A stretch of DNA of 64,000 nt from Rheinheimera sediminis (GCF_004005375.1 NZ_RZUF01000008.1:106821-170820); one strand, 5' to 3'; positions 9,411 to 19,697 are shown, counted from the first letter of the stretch. Numbers and translations: made by a program. Notes: a model not told the origin generated them from the letters alone.

Positions 9411-11516
9411 CTAATTCGACTGGCCTACCACACTGACAATGCGGATTTGTTTGTTGTCAGGGATCTCTTGGTAAGACAAAACCCGTAATCCTGGAATACT
9501 GTATTTCACGAATCGTGCCATAACTGATCGAAGAATACCGGACGTCAGTAAAACTGCTGGTTCGCCAGCCAGTTCCTGGTTCTGACAAGCGCTGGCCAGG
9601 GACTGTTGAATACGCTCAGCCAGACCTGGCTCAATGCCTGCGCCATCATTGCCAGCGGATTGCATTGACTGATGTAACATTTGTTCTAAATCAGGTGCGA
9701 AAGTGATCACTGGAACTTCTGGGGCACTCCCTACCACTTCCTGAATGATCAGACGTTTTAAGGCGACGCGACAGGAGGCGGTTAACACATCGACATCCTG
9801 ACTCTTAGCCCCGTAGTCTACTAATGTTTGTACTATAGTGCGCATATCCCGGATAGGCACGCCTTCATGCAGCAGGTTTTGCAGCACTTTCACGACTATG
9901 GTCAGTGGCAAGGTATCAGGCACCAGAGCCTCCACCAGCTTAGGTGAAGACTTGGCCAACATATCCAGTAAGTTCTGTACTTCCTCATGCCCCAGCAACT
10001 GAGCTGCATTGTTAGTTAGGATTTGGCTTAAGTGAGTGGCCACTACTGTGGCTGCGTCTACCACTGTATAACCTAAGGTTTGCGCATGTTCACGCTGGTT
10101 TTTAGCTATCCAGACCGCTTCTAGACCAAAAGCAGGATCTTTAGTGGCTATACCTTTTACAGTACCGAAGACCTGACCCGGATTGATAGCCAGTTCGTTA
10201 TCATGACGAAGCTCAGACTCTCCAGTGGTCACCCCCATCATAGTGACCCTGTAGGTATTAGGTTCAAGATCAAGATTGTCGCGGATATGCACGGCTGGGA
10301 CCAGGAATCCCAGCTCCTGAGATAGTTTTTTACGCACACCTTTGATCCGGGTCAGCAGCTCTCCGCCCTGAGCTTTGTCGACCAAAGGAATGAGCCGGTA
10401 ACCTACTTCTAAACCTATAGTATCGACAGGTTGTACATCATCCCAGCCAATTTCTTTAACAGGAGCAACTTCAACAGGGGTCGTCATTTCGGCTTTTTTG
10501 ATAGCTGCAGCTTTTTCTGGGGTTGGATGCTCTATTCTGTACAGATAATAAGCTGCACCACCCACTATTGCCGCCAGAGTTAAAAAAGCGACATGGGGCA
10601 TACCAGGTACTATGCCCATAATAGTCAGGATAGCGGAGGCGAGCACCAGAACTTTGAAATTGCTAAACTGGCCCGCCATTTGAGTACCAAAATCACCGTC
10701 TTTATTCTGACGGGTGACGATAATGGCGGTACCAACTGATAACAACAAGCCAGGTATTTGTGCAACCAGACCATCACCTATGGTCAGTAAAGTATAGATT
10801 TCAACAGCTTCCATAAAAGGTAAATCGTGCTGCAAAACACCAATGACTAAACCGCCTATGATATTGATCACCATGATCACAATACCAGCCATGGCGTCGC
10901 CTTTAACGAATTTATTCGCACCATCCATAGAGCCATAAAAATCGGCCTCTTCGCCTATCTCTTCACGGCGTTTACGGGCTTGGTCAGCATCGATGAAACC
11001 TGCATTCAAATCAGCATCTATCGCCATTTGTTTGCCCGGCATAGCATCTAAGGTAAAACGAGCAGTTACTTCTGAAATTCGGGCGGCACCAGAGGTGACT
11101 ACCATCATATTGATGATGACAAGAATAATAAAAACCACCAGACCCACAGCATAATTGCCACCTATGACGACTTCACCGAAGGCTTCAACAACTTTACCTG
11201 CGGCATCCGGGCCGTTATGGCCTTCAAGTAGGATCACCCGAGTACTGGCAATATTGAGGGTTAACCTCATGATAGTAGCCACCAGAATCACACTGGGAAA
11301 TATGGCAAAATCTAAGGGTTTTCTGGTGTAGATGGTAATTAACAGTACCACTAAGCCTAATGTGATATTAAAGGTAAATAAAATATCCAACATCAAAGGT
11401 GGTAGTGGCAGCACAACCATGGCTAAAGCAGCCAGGATCATAAGAGGAGTGCCTATACCTTTGATATAAGACAGCACTTCGGGGTCAATACGGGAAAATA
11501 CTTGGGTCACCGACAT
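9411..11516 (-). CDS. flhA: Flagellar export gate protein FlhA
   Basis: This 701-residue core component of the flagellar type III export gate forms the nonameric ring below the FliPQR-FlhB pore. The N-terminal half (about 20-330) has eight hydrophobic segments with the conserved FHIPEP-type cytoplasmic loop (GEEADFYGSMDGANKFVKGD region). The C-terminal half is the cytoplasmic domain that receives chaperone-substrate complexes (from about residue 350). It follows flhB after a 106-base gap, in which I did not find a convincing sigma-54 or sigma-28 promoter, and it leads directly into flhF. Confidence 0.96.
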   Translation of the reverse strand: MSVTQVFSRIDPEVLSYIKGIGTPLMILAALAMVVLPLPPLMLDILFTFNITLGLVVLLITIYTRKPLDFAIFPSVILVATIMRLTLNIASTRVILLEGHNGPDAAGKVVEAFGEVVIGGNYAVGLVVFIILVIINMMVVTSGAARISEVTARFTLDAMPGKQMAIDADLNAGFIDADQARKRREEIGEEADFYGSMDGANKFVKGDAMAGIVIMVINIIGGLVIGVLQHDLPFMEAVEIYTLLTIGDGLVAQIPGLLLSVGTAIIVTRQNKDGDFGTQMAGQFSNFKVLVLASAILTIMGIVPGMPHVAFLTLAAIVGGAAYYLYRIEHPTPEKAAAIKKAEMTTPVEVAPVKEIGWDDVQPVDTIGLEVGYRLIPLVDKAQGGELLTRIKGVRKKLSQELGFLVPAVHIRDNLDLEPNTYRVTMMGVTTGESELRHDNELAINPGQVFGTVKGIATKDPAFGLEAVWIAKNQREHAQTLGYTVVDAATVVATHLSQILTNNAAQLLGHEEVQNLLDMLAKSSPKLVEALVPDTLPLTIVVKVLQNLLHEGVPIRDMRTIVQTLVDYGAKSQDVDVLTASCRVALKRLIIQEVVGSAPEVPVITFAPDLEQMLHQSMQSAGNDGAGIEPGLAERIQQSLASACQNQELAGEPAVLLTSGILRSVMARFVKYSIPGLRVLSYQEIPDNKQIRIVSVVGQSN

Positions 11517-11622
11517 ATAAGGCCTGACAAATAACTGACGCTACAGGCTGATATACAAAAACCGTTCCATAAAAATCAAGGCGGCACAAATTAGCGTTTA
11601 ATAATGTGATCGGCCTCCATTT

Positions 11623-12750
11623 TTAGTGCCGGTAATCTTCGGGTATAGGTAAGTCTTTCGTCAGATTTTTCGGGCGTTTTCCTTTCCCTTTTTTATACAT
11701 ATTCAGTTGATAGACGTAAGCAAGAACCTGAGCGACGGCCGCAAACAACTGCTCTGGGATAGGATGATCCAACTCTGTGGTGTAAAAAATTGAACGGGCT
11801 AAGGCAGGTGATTCGAGCACTGGCACTTTGTTTTCTTCTGCCAAACGACGGATATAAAGCGCCATCTCATCCGCCCCCTTAGCAACAACCAATGGCGCTC
11901 TGAATTTAGCCTGGTCGTATTTAAGCGCAACAGCAAAGTGAGTCGGGTTAGTGACCACAACATCAGCTGTTGGAACAGCAGCTATCATTCGGCGGCGCGC
12001 AGCCTGATATTGCAGACTACGGATCCGACCTTTGACGCGAGGGTCACCTTCGGAATTTTTGTACTCGTCCTTGACTTCCTGCAAGGTCATTTTTAATTCT
12101 TTATGATGTTTCCAGCTCTGATAAGGCGCATCTATGGCCGCTATCACTATGACACTAAAACAAATGCCAAAAAACACCCAGGCTAAAATCTCTGCAGAAG
12201 CAAAAATATCTTCTGGGTTTGTCATTAGCGACAAGGCCATGATGTCGTCGAAAAAGGTAGAGAGCAAGGCAAAAGTTAATCCGCCTATCACTAGTACTTT
12301 GGCAATACTTTTAATCAACTCCACTATAGCCTGCAGACCAAACATCCGTTTGATCCCAGCGACAGGGTTGAGCTTGCTCCATTTAAAGCCAACAGCTTGC
12401 CAGGTAAAGTTATAACCACCGACCAACACACTTCCGACATAAGCCGCCAGCAAAATCAGTAAAAAAAATTTCAATAATCCGGGAAATAATTCTGTCAGAG
12501 CGTCTCCCCATACAGAAAACATCGAATAAGGATTAAAAATGTCTTTTTCATCCAAGGACAACAAACGACGACAAACCTCCAGCACGGCAGCCGCAATCTC
12601 TTTACCAAAAATTAAAACACCGGCACTGCTTCCTACCAGCACAGCAAAAGTAGCAAAGTCCCTGGACCGGGCAATTTGGCCTTTATCTCGGGTGTCGCTC
12701 AGCTTTTTACTGGTGGGTTCTTCGGTTTTTTCTTGACCTGAATCTGCCAT
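11623..12750 (-). CDS. flhB: Flagellar export substrate-specificity protein FlhB
   Basis: FlhB is the switch protein of the flagellar type III export gate. The 375 residues comprise a charged N-terminus, four membrane segments (about 35-55, 90-112, 143-168, 187-208) and a cytoplasmic domain. That domain contains the autocleavage motif NPTH at 268-271, where cleavage between Asn and Pro changes specificity from rod/hook to filament substrates with help from FliK. The C-terminal tail is basic. It lies 12 bases after fliR. Confidence 0.96.
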   Translation of the reverse strand: MADSGQEKTEEPTSKKLSDTRDKGQIARSRDFATFAVLVGSSAGVLIFGKEIAAAVLEVCRRLLSLDEKDIFNPYSMFSVWGDALTELFPGLLKFFLLILLAAYVGSVLVGGYNFTWQAVGFKWSKLNPVAGIKRMFGLQAIVELIKSIAKVLVIGGLTFALLSTFFDDIMALSLMTNPEDIFASAEILAWVFFGICFSVIVIAAIDAPYQSWKHHKELKMTLQEVKDEYKNSEGDPRVKGRIRSLQYQAARRRMIAAVPTADVVVTNPTHFAVALKYDQAKFRAPLVVAKGADEMALYIRRLAEENKVPVLESPALARSIFYTTELDHPIPEQLFAAVAQVLAYVYQLNMYKKGKGKRPKNLTKDLPIPEDYRH

Positions 12751-12762
12751 AACAGCCTCCTC

Positions 12763-13536
12763 TTAACAGCCAATTAACTTGCAGGTGTATTCGATACCGT
12801 GCTGCCAATTCAGATTAAAATGAAACAAAAAGGTATCCATAGTCAGCCACATAATCAGTAAACCTGCCAACATGCTGATGGGCATACCTATGGAAAAAAT
12901 ATTTAATTGAGGTGCTGTTCGGGTTAACACGCCAAAAGCGATATTCACCACTAGCATTGCAGTGACTGGCGCCAAGGTAATGGCGAGAGCCGTCACTATG
13001 ATCCAGCTACCAAACTCTGCTACTTGCCAGTATTTATTAACATCCAGCCACTGGCCGTTAATAGGTAAAGTTTCAAAACTAAATACGACCATCTGAAACA
13101 TAATCAAATGACCGTCATACACCAAAAACAATAAGGTCGCTAAAATCAAATAGAACTGACCTATAGCCGGCACAGAAACACCATTGGCAGGATCAGCCAT
13201 AGCTGCAAAACCCAAACCGGTTTGAGTCGCCAAAATTTGACCTGCAGTGACAAAAGCCTGAACAAAAATTTGTGAAATAAAGCCAATTGCCAGACCGATC
13301 AGAATTTGCTGAATCATTTGCACCACCAGATTCAGCGACATCAGGTTCACATCTCTCACTGGCGGTACTACTGGCATGATCATCACAATAAAAGCTGCAC
13401 AAAATGCAGCTTTCACGCGGGTGGGAATATTTTTTGCACCAAAAGCCACCATAATAAACATCATGGCTGACACGCGGGCAAAAGGCAGCATAAAGTCAGC
13501 AATCACCTGAAGTAGTTGCTGTAATGGATACTCCAT
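12763..13536 (-). CDS. fliR: Flagellar export pore protein FliR
   Basis: FliR is part of the FliP5-FliQ4-FliR1 export pore. The open frame extends much further upstream, but that part overlaps fliQ in another frame. The real start is the ATG at 13536 (MEYPLQQLL), which overlaps the fliQ TGA stop by one base. This gives 257 residues, matching the family. Six or so hydrophobic segments are visible, including FARVSAMMFIMVAFG and the helix around LIMFQMVVFSF. Confidence 0.94.
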   Translation of the reverse strand: MEYPLQQLLQVIADFMLPFARVSAMMFIMVAFGAKNIPTRVKAAFCAAFIVMIMPVVPPVRDVNLMSLNLVVQMIQQILIGLAIGFISQIFVQAFVTAGQILATQTGLGFAAMADPANGVSVPAIGQFYLILATLLFLVYDGHLIMFQMVVFSFETLPINGQWLDVNKYWQVAEFGSWIIVTALAITLAPVTAMLVVNIAFGVLTRTAPQLNIFSIGMPISMLAGLLIMWLTMDTFLFHFNLNWQHGIEYTCKLIGC

Positions 13537-13805
13537 CAGCTTACTACCGTAGGAATGCTCATGTAGAGTTTCTCGGTGTAATCCATCAGTGTTTGGGTCA
13601 GCCAGTGACCACCGTACATCAGGGCCAGCAAAGTGACTATTAAACGCGGCAAAAAGCTTAAGGTTTGTTCGTTGATCGAGGTTGCAGCCTGAAAAATTGA
13701 CACAATCAAGCCAACAATGAGCGACGGAATAATGGCCATAGAAACGATCAGAATCACCAGCCACAGCGCATCATTCAAAATATCAACAAAAACCTCTGGA
13801 CTCAT
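13536..13805 (-). CDS. fliQ: Flagellar export pore protein FliQ
   Basis: This 89-residue protein has two membrane helices ([19 protein letters not shown] and the one around [16 protein letters not shown]). The short linker contains the conserved [15 protein letters not shown] segment. It overlaps fliP by four bases at its start and fliR by one base at its end. Length and motifs are typical. Confidence 0.95.
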   Translation of the reverse strand: MSPEVFVDILNDALWLVILIVSMAIIPSLIVGLIVSIFQAATSINEQTLSFLPRLIVTLLALMYGGHWLTQTLMDYTEKLYMSIPTVVS

Positions 13806-14548
13806 GTTCCCACTCCGTAGCTAGTGGCTAAAGTCCCCATCACTAATAACCAGCCATCCACTAAAACAAACATCATCAGTTTAAAGGGCAAGGCAATAAT
13901 CATAGGGGACAACATCATCATCCCCATGGCCATCAAAATACTGGCTACCACTAAATCTATTATCAGAAATGGGATAAAAATCATAAAACCAATTTGAAAT
14001 GCTGTTTTTAGCTCGCTGGTGACAAAAGCGGGGATCACTATAGTAATAGGCAAGTCGGCAACATTATCGACTTTGGGTGTTCCGGCAATCTCAGCAAAAG
14101 TTTCTAAATCTTTCATCCGGGTTTGATGCAACATAAAAGCTTTCATTGGCTTTATCGCCTCATCAAAAGCCTGAATGGAGGTCATTTCTTCCGCCAGATA
14201 AGGTTGTAGTGCTTTTTGATTCACTTCATCAAAAACCGGCGCCATGATAAAAAACGTCATAAACAACGTAATACCTATCAGTATCTGGTTTGAAGGTGAA
14301 GACTGTAACCCTATGGCCTGACGCAAAATAGCCAGCACCACAATAATACGGGTAAAACAGGTCATCATAATGACCATGGCTGGCAGGAAACTCAGTGCAG
14401 TCATGACTGCGAGAACTTGCAGCGTCACACTATAATCCTGAGAACCATCCGGATTGGTGGTAACAGACAATGCGGACAAGCCGCCGCCCTGCTGGGCCAG
14501 CAAATCAGGAGATAACAATAAAAGTACTATCGCAATTAGTGGCCACAT
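13802..14548 (-). CDS. fliP: Flagellar export pore protein FliP
   Basis: This protein of 248 residues has a cleavable N-terminal signal-like segment ([19 protein letters not shown]) and four membrane helices. The family signature [20 protein letters not shown] is at about 84-103, and a second conserved block lies near [19 protein letters not shown]. It builds the periplasmic ring of the export pore with FliQ and FliR. It directly follows fliO and overlaps fliQ. Confidence 0.96.
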   Translation of the reverse strand: MWPLIAIVLLLLSPDLLAQQGGGLSALSVTTNPDGSQDYSVTLQVLAVMTALSFLPAMVIMMTCFTRIIVVLAILRQAIGLQSSPSNQILIGITLFMTFFIMAPVFDEVNQKALQPYLAEEMTSIQAFDEAIKPMKAFMLHQTRMKDLETFAEIAGTPKVDNVADLPITIVIPAFVTSELKTAFQIGFMIFIPFLIIDLVVASILMAMGMMMLSPMIIALPFKLMMFVLVDGWLLVMGTLATSYGVGT

Positions 14549-14998
14549 TTAAGAATTCGACTTTTGTTTTTTTATTAACGCCTGAAGTTGAGCACGCCAA
14601 TCAGGCGTTAGATGATCATCTGGCAGTGGTTGCTCTAACTCAAACAGCATATTAATTTGATTGGCTGTTACGCCAAGCACCCTTTGTTTACCTTGCACTT
14701 CAATAACAAGTAAGCGTTCACGCGGTCCCAGCATGACTGAACTGATAATTTTTACGTGGCTCGAGCCTGGTAGTTTTATTGCCAGCTTTTTATAGAGCCA
14801 GGCTAAACCCAGCATCAATGCCAGCACCACCATCAAAGAACCAAACACATTGATAATATTCATGGCATTCATGCCATTACCAGCCATAGAAGGGCTAGCT
14901 GTGACCGTTGTTTCAGCCGCTATGTCTGCAGCCATAGCCTGAACAGTGTTGAACACTGCCAGACTCAAGACCGAAAGACAAAGACCGCAGCGCATCAA
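14549..14998 (-). CDS. fliO: Flagellar export assembly protein FliO
   Basis: This small bitopic protein of 149 residues helps FliP assemble. A signal-like N-terminus (about 1-23) is followed by a low-complexity periplasmic stretch, one membrane helix (about 46-70, NVFGSLMVVLALMLGLAWLYKK) and a cytoplasmic domain with VMLGPRERLLVIEVQGK, typical of FliO. Its start overlaps fliN by four bases and its end abuts fliP. Confidence 0.9.
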   Translation of the reverse strand: MMRCGLCLSVLSLAVFNTVQAMAADIAAETTVTASPSMAGNGMNAMNIINVFGSLMVVLALMLGLAWLYKKLAIKLPGSSHVKIISSVMLGPRERLLVIEVQGKQRVLGVTANQINMLFELEQPLPDDHLTPDWRAQLQALIKKQKSNS

Positions 14999-15384
14999 CG
15001 CAACTTCTTAATGCGTTCAATCTGACTGATGACGTCGGTCAGACGGATACCAAATTTGTCGTTGACTACAACCACTTCACCGTGCGCTATTAAAGTGCCA
15101 TTCACCAATACATCCAGTGGTTCACCGGCCAGACGTTCCAGCTCAACAACAGAGCCTTGGTTCAGTTGCAGTAAATTACGGATACTGATTTTGGCACGAC
15201 CTACTTCCATAGAGATAGTGACAGGTATATCTAAAATAGTGTCAAGTTTGCGTTTTTCATCGACCGTCAGTTGAGCTGGTTCTTCTTTTAATTCATCCAG
15301 TTCGACTGCTGTGGCACCAGTGCCACCCTCGGCTTCGGCTAGAGCAGCAGCCCACTCGTCCATCGTATCTTGTTCATTGGCCAT
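14995..15384 (-). CDS. fliN: Flagellar motor switch C-ring protein FliN
   Basis: FliN, 129 residues, forms the base of the C ring and contributes to CheY-P binding and docking of the export ATPase. The acidic N-terminal extension is followed by the SpoA fold (about 50-127) with the motifs VTISMEVGRAKISIRNLL, GSVVELERLAGEPLDV and GEVVVVNDKFGIRLTDV. It sits two bases after fliM and overlaps fliO by four bases. Confidence 0.96.
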   Translation of the reverse strand: MANEQDTMDEWAAALAEAEGGTGATAVELDELKEEPAQLTVDEKRKLDTILDIPVTISMEVGRAKISIRNLLQLNQGSVVELERLAGEPLDVLVNGTLIAHGEVVVVNDKFGIRLTDVISQIERIKKLR

Positions 15385-15386
15385 GA

Positions 15387-16475
15387 TTATCTCCCCCCAC
15401 GTTCAGATAAGTTTAAATCCGCTTCCAGTTCACTGATATCTGCATCGCTGTCCAGACGTCGGCCGCCTTTGGTGAACACATGCATTTCTGATTTCACGGA
15501 TTCAGGTCGTTTAATTTTTTCAATAATCTTCAAGGCAATATTGTCTCTGGAACGCCCCATTTTTGCTCTATAGGTTGGCAGGTCTTCAATCAAGACTGTA
15601 ATATGATCGGGCATTTCTACCGGAATAATGTCGCCTGCCTGTAAATTCATCAATTGTTCCAACGTGACCTCTACATCCAGCATTTTGGTGGTCAGATCAA
15701 CTTTGACATCCATGATTTCATCACGTAATGCTTTACTCCAGCGTAAATCAGTGTCTTCTTTATCGCTTTGTACACCGGCATCCAGCAATTCCCGAATAGG
15801 CTCCAGCATCGAATAAGGCAAGGCCACATGGAAATCTCCACCACCGCCGTCCAGTTCGATATGGAAGGAGCTGATAACAACCACCTCAGTAGGACTGACA
15901 ATATTGGCCATGGCAGGGTTGACTTCGGAATCCAGATATTCAAAGGATACGTCCATGACAGGAGCCCAAGCCTCTTTGTAATCTTCAAAGATTAGTTTTA
16001 GCAACATCTGGATGATGCGCCGCTCTGTTGGAGTAAATTCACGGCCTTCAATCTTGGCATGGTATCTGCCATCGCCACCGAAAAAGTTATCCACCAGAAT
16101 GAATACCAGTCTTGCTTCCATTGTAATAAGGCCAGTACCTTTTAAAGGACGGAACCTCACCATGTTTAAACTGGTTGGAACAAAGAGAGTGTGAACATAT
16201 TCGCCAAACTTAATCATTTGCACGCCGTTAATCGACACCTCAGCAGTACGACGCATCATATTGAACAAGCTAATCCGCATGTGACGGGCAAAACGTTCGT
16301 TGACCATCTCCAACGTGGGCATACGACCACGCACAATACGATCCTGGGAGGAGAAGTCATATTCGGTCGCAGAGCGCCCGCGACCGCCGCCACTTTCCTC
16401 GACCTCTTCTTCTTCGACGTCATCGACACCATGAAGTAGCGCGTCAATTTCGTCCTGGGACAATAAATCAGTCAA
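15387..16475 (-). CDS. fliM: Flagellar motor switch protein FliM
   Basis: FliM, 362 residues, is the CheY-P receptor of the C ring. The N-terminal peptide MTDLLSQDEIDALLHG is the classic CheY-P-binding segment. The middle CheC-like domain (about 45-230) carries NMMRRTAEV and the GGxG-type loop FFGGDGRYHAKI. The C-terminal SpoA domain (about 255-330) pairs with FliN. It lies 12 bases after fliL. A run of acidic residues follows the CheY-binding peptide. Confidence 0.96.
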   Translation of the reverse strand: MTDLLSQDEIDALLHGVDDVEEEEVEESGGGRGRSATEYDFSSQDRIVRGRMPTLEMVNERFARHMRISLFNMMRRTAEVSINGVQMIKFGEYVHTLFVPTSLNMVRFRPLKGTGLITMEARLVFILVDNFFGGDGRYHAKIEGREFTPTERRIIQMLLKLIFEDYKEAWAPVMDVSFEYLDSEVNPAMANIVSPTEVVVISSFHIELDGGGGDFHVALPYSMLEPIRELLDAGVQSDKEDTDLRWSKALRDEIMDVKVDLTTKMLDVEVTLEQLMNLQAGDIIPVEMPDHITVLIEDLPTYRAKMGRSRDNIALKIIEKIKRPESVKSEMHVFTKGGRRLDSDADISELEADLNLSERGGR

Positions 16476-16487
16476 GCTATTGCTCTC

Positions 16488-17015
16488 TTATTGCATCACA
16501 AAACCAGTGAACAGTACTTCTTCCACTACGTTACTGCCAGCCACACCCGTTAGGGCTTCCTGCACATCTTTCAGTGCTTTTTTCTTTAAGTTCTCTTTGC
16601 CTTCAACAGTGATCAATTCTTCCGCGTTACTGGTACTGAAGTTACGTAACAGGGTACTTTCAATCAGAGGAATGTGCACTTTAGCTGCTTCTTCATTGTT
16701 AGCGCCCCTGACTAACAGCTGCACTTTAATTTGTACCAGACGATCCTTAGACGCACCAGGAACATTAAAGATAAAAGGCCGCGGCATACTGACATACAAA
16801 GCAGAGCCCATGGTGGCCGGGGCATTTGCGTCTACAACAACAGCAGCTGCTTCCGCACCTTCTTCGGCCACTTCAGGCTCTGGTGTACCACCTGACATCA
16901 TTAGCACAGCAACCACAGCACCAACGGCCAGCACGACCACTGCCCCTATGATGATCAACAACTTTTTCTTTTTTGCCTGGCCATCGCCAATTTCTAAGTC
17001 TTTATCCGCTGCCAT
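16488..17015 (-). CDS. fliL: Flagellar basal body-associated protein FliL
   Basis: This 175-residue bitopic membrane protein rings the stator units. After a charged, Lys-rich N-terminus (QAKKKKLL), one membrane helix spans about 18-41. An acidic periplasmic linker and the periplasmic SPFH-like domain follow (about 70-175, with YVSMPRPFIFNVPG). It is the first gene after a 171-base gap from fliK. That gap contains a short AGTCT/AGACT hairpin (17146-17158) and a weak GG-N10-GC arrangement near 17070-17090. Neither is strong enough for me to call a terminator or promoter. Confidence 0.93.
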   Translation of the reverse strand: MAADKDLEIGDGQAKKKKLLIIIGAVVVLAVGAVVAVLMMSGGTPEPEVAEEGAEAAAVVVDANAPATMGSALYVSMPRPFIFNVPGASKDRLVQIKVQLLVRGANNEEAAKVHIPLIESTLLRNFSTSNAEELITVEGKENLKKKALKDVQEALTGVAGSNVVEEVLFTGFVMQ

Positions 17016-17186
17016 TTTTATTCCTTACCCCTAGAGATGAAGCCGTATTATTGACCTCGCGATACATCAAAGGCAATCTCTAACTGAACATCTGCCGCTT
17101 TTCTGCCCTTCGCTAATAAATCTGTATATTTATCCACCAAAACTTAGTCTCTGAGACTTTGGCAATAGCCTTTGTATTCGGACCAA

Positions 17187-19127
17187 TCAAGCGTAATAAT
17201 CCACCACCCGATCCGAATTTGTTGTCGCAACAGGTGCTGGGGCAATCAGTTCATCTGCAACGCCATTAGCAGCTCCACCGCCACCCGCAGCGCTTCGACC
17301 ACCGCCCTGACCCGAAGAAGACTGGTTTTGCTGTTGTACCGATCCCTGGCTAAGTTCAATACCTTGCTGCTGTAACAATTCCTTTAGTTTTGGCATTTGT
17401 TGTTCCATCAACTCTTTGGCATTGCCTTGTTGCACCATAAATTGCACTGACATTTGATCCTGCTGCAGATTTATTTTAATTTGCATCGAGCCTAATTCAG
17501 AGGGATCGAGACGGATTTCAGCAGTATGCACTTTGTCTTTTACCATCATCAGCATTTTTTCTTTCAGCTGATTTGACGCTTCAGGCTGCAGTAAACTCAA
17601 TTTTTGTCCAAGCACATCTATTTGCTTTTGGTTCTGCTCCGCAATAGGTTCACGCCCCGTCACAGGAAGAGCAGACTGAGTTTTTTCGAGACTGGATTTC
17701 AACTGGTTGCTGAATGAAGAGGCCTCTGTCACGGCAAGACTGTTACCTTTTTGCTGTTCAATGCCACTGCGTAAGCTTTCCGCTTTATTCTGTTGCTCTG
17801 AACCATCAGATGAAGCCGCAGATCCCTGTTCAGAGTCTTCCGGCGTCGACGCCGCCTGAATTTGCTTTAAGGCCTCCTCAGTGGTCAGTTTGGAGTCTGA
17901 AGTTTTAGAGGGCTGAACCGCAACAGCTGCAGCGCTTTGCGTCTGAGTTATGGTCTTAGGTTCAGTAGCAAAAACAGCAGCTATACTTTCCCGCTCTGTA
18001 TCTGCTCGCTCTGTATCAGGTTCTGCATCCAATGGCTGCTCGGTTTGATTCAAAGTGCCAGTAAGCACTTTAGCTAAAGTTGACTGCTCGACCTGAAGCT
18101 GAGTTTTATTCGCAGCGACCAGCGGCGATGTTTCTATCGGTGCTGTATCCCTATCTACGTTCTCAGCAACCCTCACTCCTTTTAATGTTTTGTCATTCGA
18201 TGCTGATGTTTGGCTCTGATCGTGAGCAGACTCTTTAAAAGTTTTACTCAGGCTGATATCTGCAGTCTCTTTCGCTTCTGCAGAGGTTGCTGACTGATTT
18301 ATTGCTGATTCTTGTTGTGTTTTTCCAGATAGCTTTTCAAGAAGTTCCGTCACTTTCTGTTGATCCGCTGCAGTCTCTTTATTTACCCCCAGCAGAGATT
18401 TTGCTGGGGCAGCAGAAGCTTCTCCCTGAGCGCCTGTGGTCAGGCTTTTAGGCACTATCGTCTGCTTCATAGTGGAACTGAGCTGTTCAGCGTTTTGTTC
18501 ATCCAGCGTTACTCCAGTTAACTTTAGAGCCCCCTGAGCGCCCTGTTCGTCTTTCCTCTGTACCGACGTCGCTACAATATCAGCCTCTGTTACTGCTGTG
18601 GCTGTCAAAAGTTTGTCCTGCTCAGAACCCTGACCAGGGCCTGGTTTATCCACCCGGGCTTCGGGATCCAGCCTGGTATCAGCCTTTGCTTTTTCAGCCT
18701 TAACTAAACGATCGTGTAAACCTTTTGCTTTTTCCAACAACTGAAACCAATGAGATTGGCCGGCTTCGGCTGCCTCTTCCGACTGAGGCTCTTCTTCCGT
18801 ATCAACAAGTAACCGCACCTTCTCTTCATCAGACTCTGTTGGAAGCGTTACTGTTATTGAGGTTGCATCACTTGGTGGCTCAGTCCCCACCTGATGCTTG
18901 TTTTCGGCAGACTTTTTGAGTTCCGCGGCATCAGAGGCAGTATTCTGCCGGGGGTTAGCCGGGTTCTTTGCAGATCGATCTGGCGCTTTACCATTCACTT
19001 CGGCAGCTAAAGTAGCAGCAAAACTTTGCTCCTGTTCGGTTGATCCCCCGTTAGACAAGGTAGCTTGTGATTTTGCTGCCGGGGCTGGCTCAGAGCTGAG
19101 CCTTGTCATTGATAATAATTCAGCCAT
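17187..19127 (-). CDS. fliK: Flagellar hook-length control protein FliK
   Basis: FliK measures hook length and triggers the FlhB specificity switch. The 646 residues are mostly a low-complexity region rich in Ala, Ser, Thr, Glu and Gln (about 1-480), as expected for the secreted ruler. The C-terminal FliK domain follows (about 515-610), with the signature LRLDPSELGSMQIKI and FMVQQGNAKELMEQQMPKL. A Gln/Gly-rich tail ends the protein. The start is supported by GGAGT six bases upstream (minus strand). It follows fliJ after 126 bases without a gene. Confidence 0.92.
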   Translation of the reverse strand: MAELLSMTRLSSEPAPAAKSQATLSNGGSTEQEQSFAATLAAEVNGKAPDRSAKNPANPRQNTASDAAELKKSAENKHQVGTEPPSDATSITVTLPTESDEEKVRLLVDTEEEPQSEEAAEAGQSHWFQLLEKAKGLHDRLVKAEKAKADTRLDPEARVDKPGPGQGSEQDKLLTATAVTEADIVATSVQRKDEQGAQGALKLTGVTLDEQNAEQLSSTMKQTIVPKSLTTGAQGEASAAPAKSLLGVNKETAADQQKVTELLEKLSGKTQQESAINQSATSAEAKETADISLSKTFKESAHDQSQTSASNDKTLKGVRVAENVDRDTAPIETSPLVAANKTQLQVEQSTLAKVLTGTLNQTEQPLDAEPDTERADTERESIAAVFATEPKTITQTQSAAAVAVQPSKTSDSKLTTEEALKQIQAASTPEDSEQGSAASSDGSEQQNKAESLRSGIEQQKGNSLAVTEASSFSNQLKSSLEKTQSALPVTGREPIAEQNQKQIDVLGQKLSLLQPEASNQLKEKMLMMVKDKVHTAEIRLDPSELGSMQIKINLQQDQMSVQFMVQQGNAKELMEQQMPKLKELLQQQGIELSQGSVQQQNQSSSGQGGGRSAAGGGGAANGVADELIAPAPVATTNSDRVVDYYA

Positions 19128-19253
19128 CTGTTACTCCGATCCGCAACCTGGCAGCCTGATGCTGCGATTATTTGTTTATGCCTGCCATCAACAACGAAGC
19201 TGATGCTGTCGCCAAGCAGATAATGGATAAGACATACAAAATACGAGCCACAC

Positions 19254-19694
19254 TTAACTAACTCTGCGGAAAAATTGTTGAGTAGCAATTTCATCCAGCA
19301 TTTTTTGCTCTTGCCTGTCCGCTTTGTGTTGTATTTCAGTGAGGTCCCGTTCAATCAGGATTTCGAGTGCCTTGCGTTTTTTCTGCATAGCCAGCAGCTG
19401 CGACAGGCGTTGTTCAGCAGTAGCTTTGGCTTGTTGCACATATTGCTGCTGCGCTGTTAAGGCCGCATCGAGCTTACCGATAAAATTCAAATACTGATTA
19501 AAGTTACGGCTGGCCATGCCTTCCTGCCCACGACTTTGGGTTTGTTGCACATACTCCACACGGTAATCTGCCAATCCCTGATATTTTTGTTGCATGGATT
19601 GGTAGTTTTGCACGGCAGCTCTGTATTGTGCCTGTAACTTATCCTCTTTTTCCTGCTGGACTTTCACCAACAACTGAAGCTGTGCTAAAGCCAT
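19254..19694 (-). CDS. fliJ: Flagellar export chaperone FliJ
   Basis: FliJ, 146 residues, is the coiled-coil stalk that contacts the FliI ATPase and FlhA. The whole chain is predicted helical, rich in Gln, Lys and Glu with heptad-like spacing, and ends in a tail of the expected length. It sits three bases after fliI in the conserved fliHIJK order. Sequence conservation in the family is low, so position and coiled-coil character carry much of the call. Confidence 0.9.
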   Translation of the reverse strand: MALAQLQLLVKVQQEKEDKLQAQYRAAVQNYQSMQQKYQGLADYRVEYVQQTQSRGQEGMASRNFNQYLNFIGKLDAALTAQQQYVQQAKATAEQRLSQLLAMQKKRKALEILIERDLTEIQHKADRQEQKMLDEIATQQFFRRVS

Positions 19695-19697
19695 AAC

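Noticed and set aside
13537..13764. Upstream extension of fliR
   Set aside because: It lies inside fliQ in another frame, and the family N-terminus begins at the ATG overlapping the fliQ stop.
17140..17165. Hairpin in the fliK-fliL gap as a terminator
   Set aside because: The stem is only about five base pairs; too weak to call, and the genes are usually co-transcribed.
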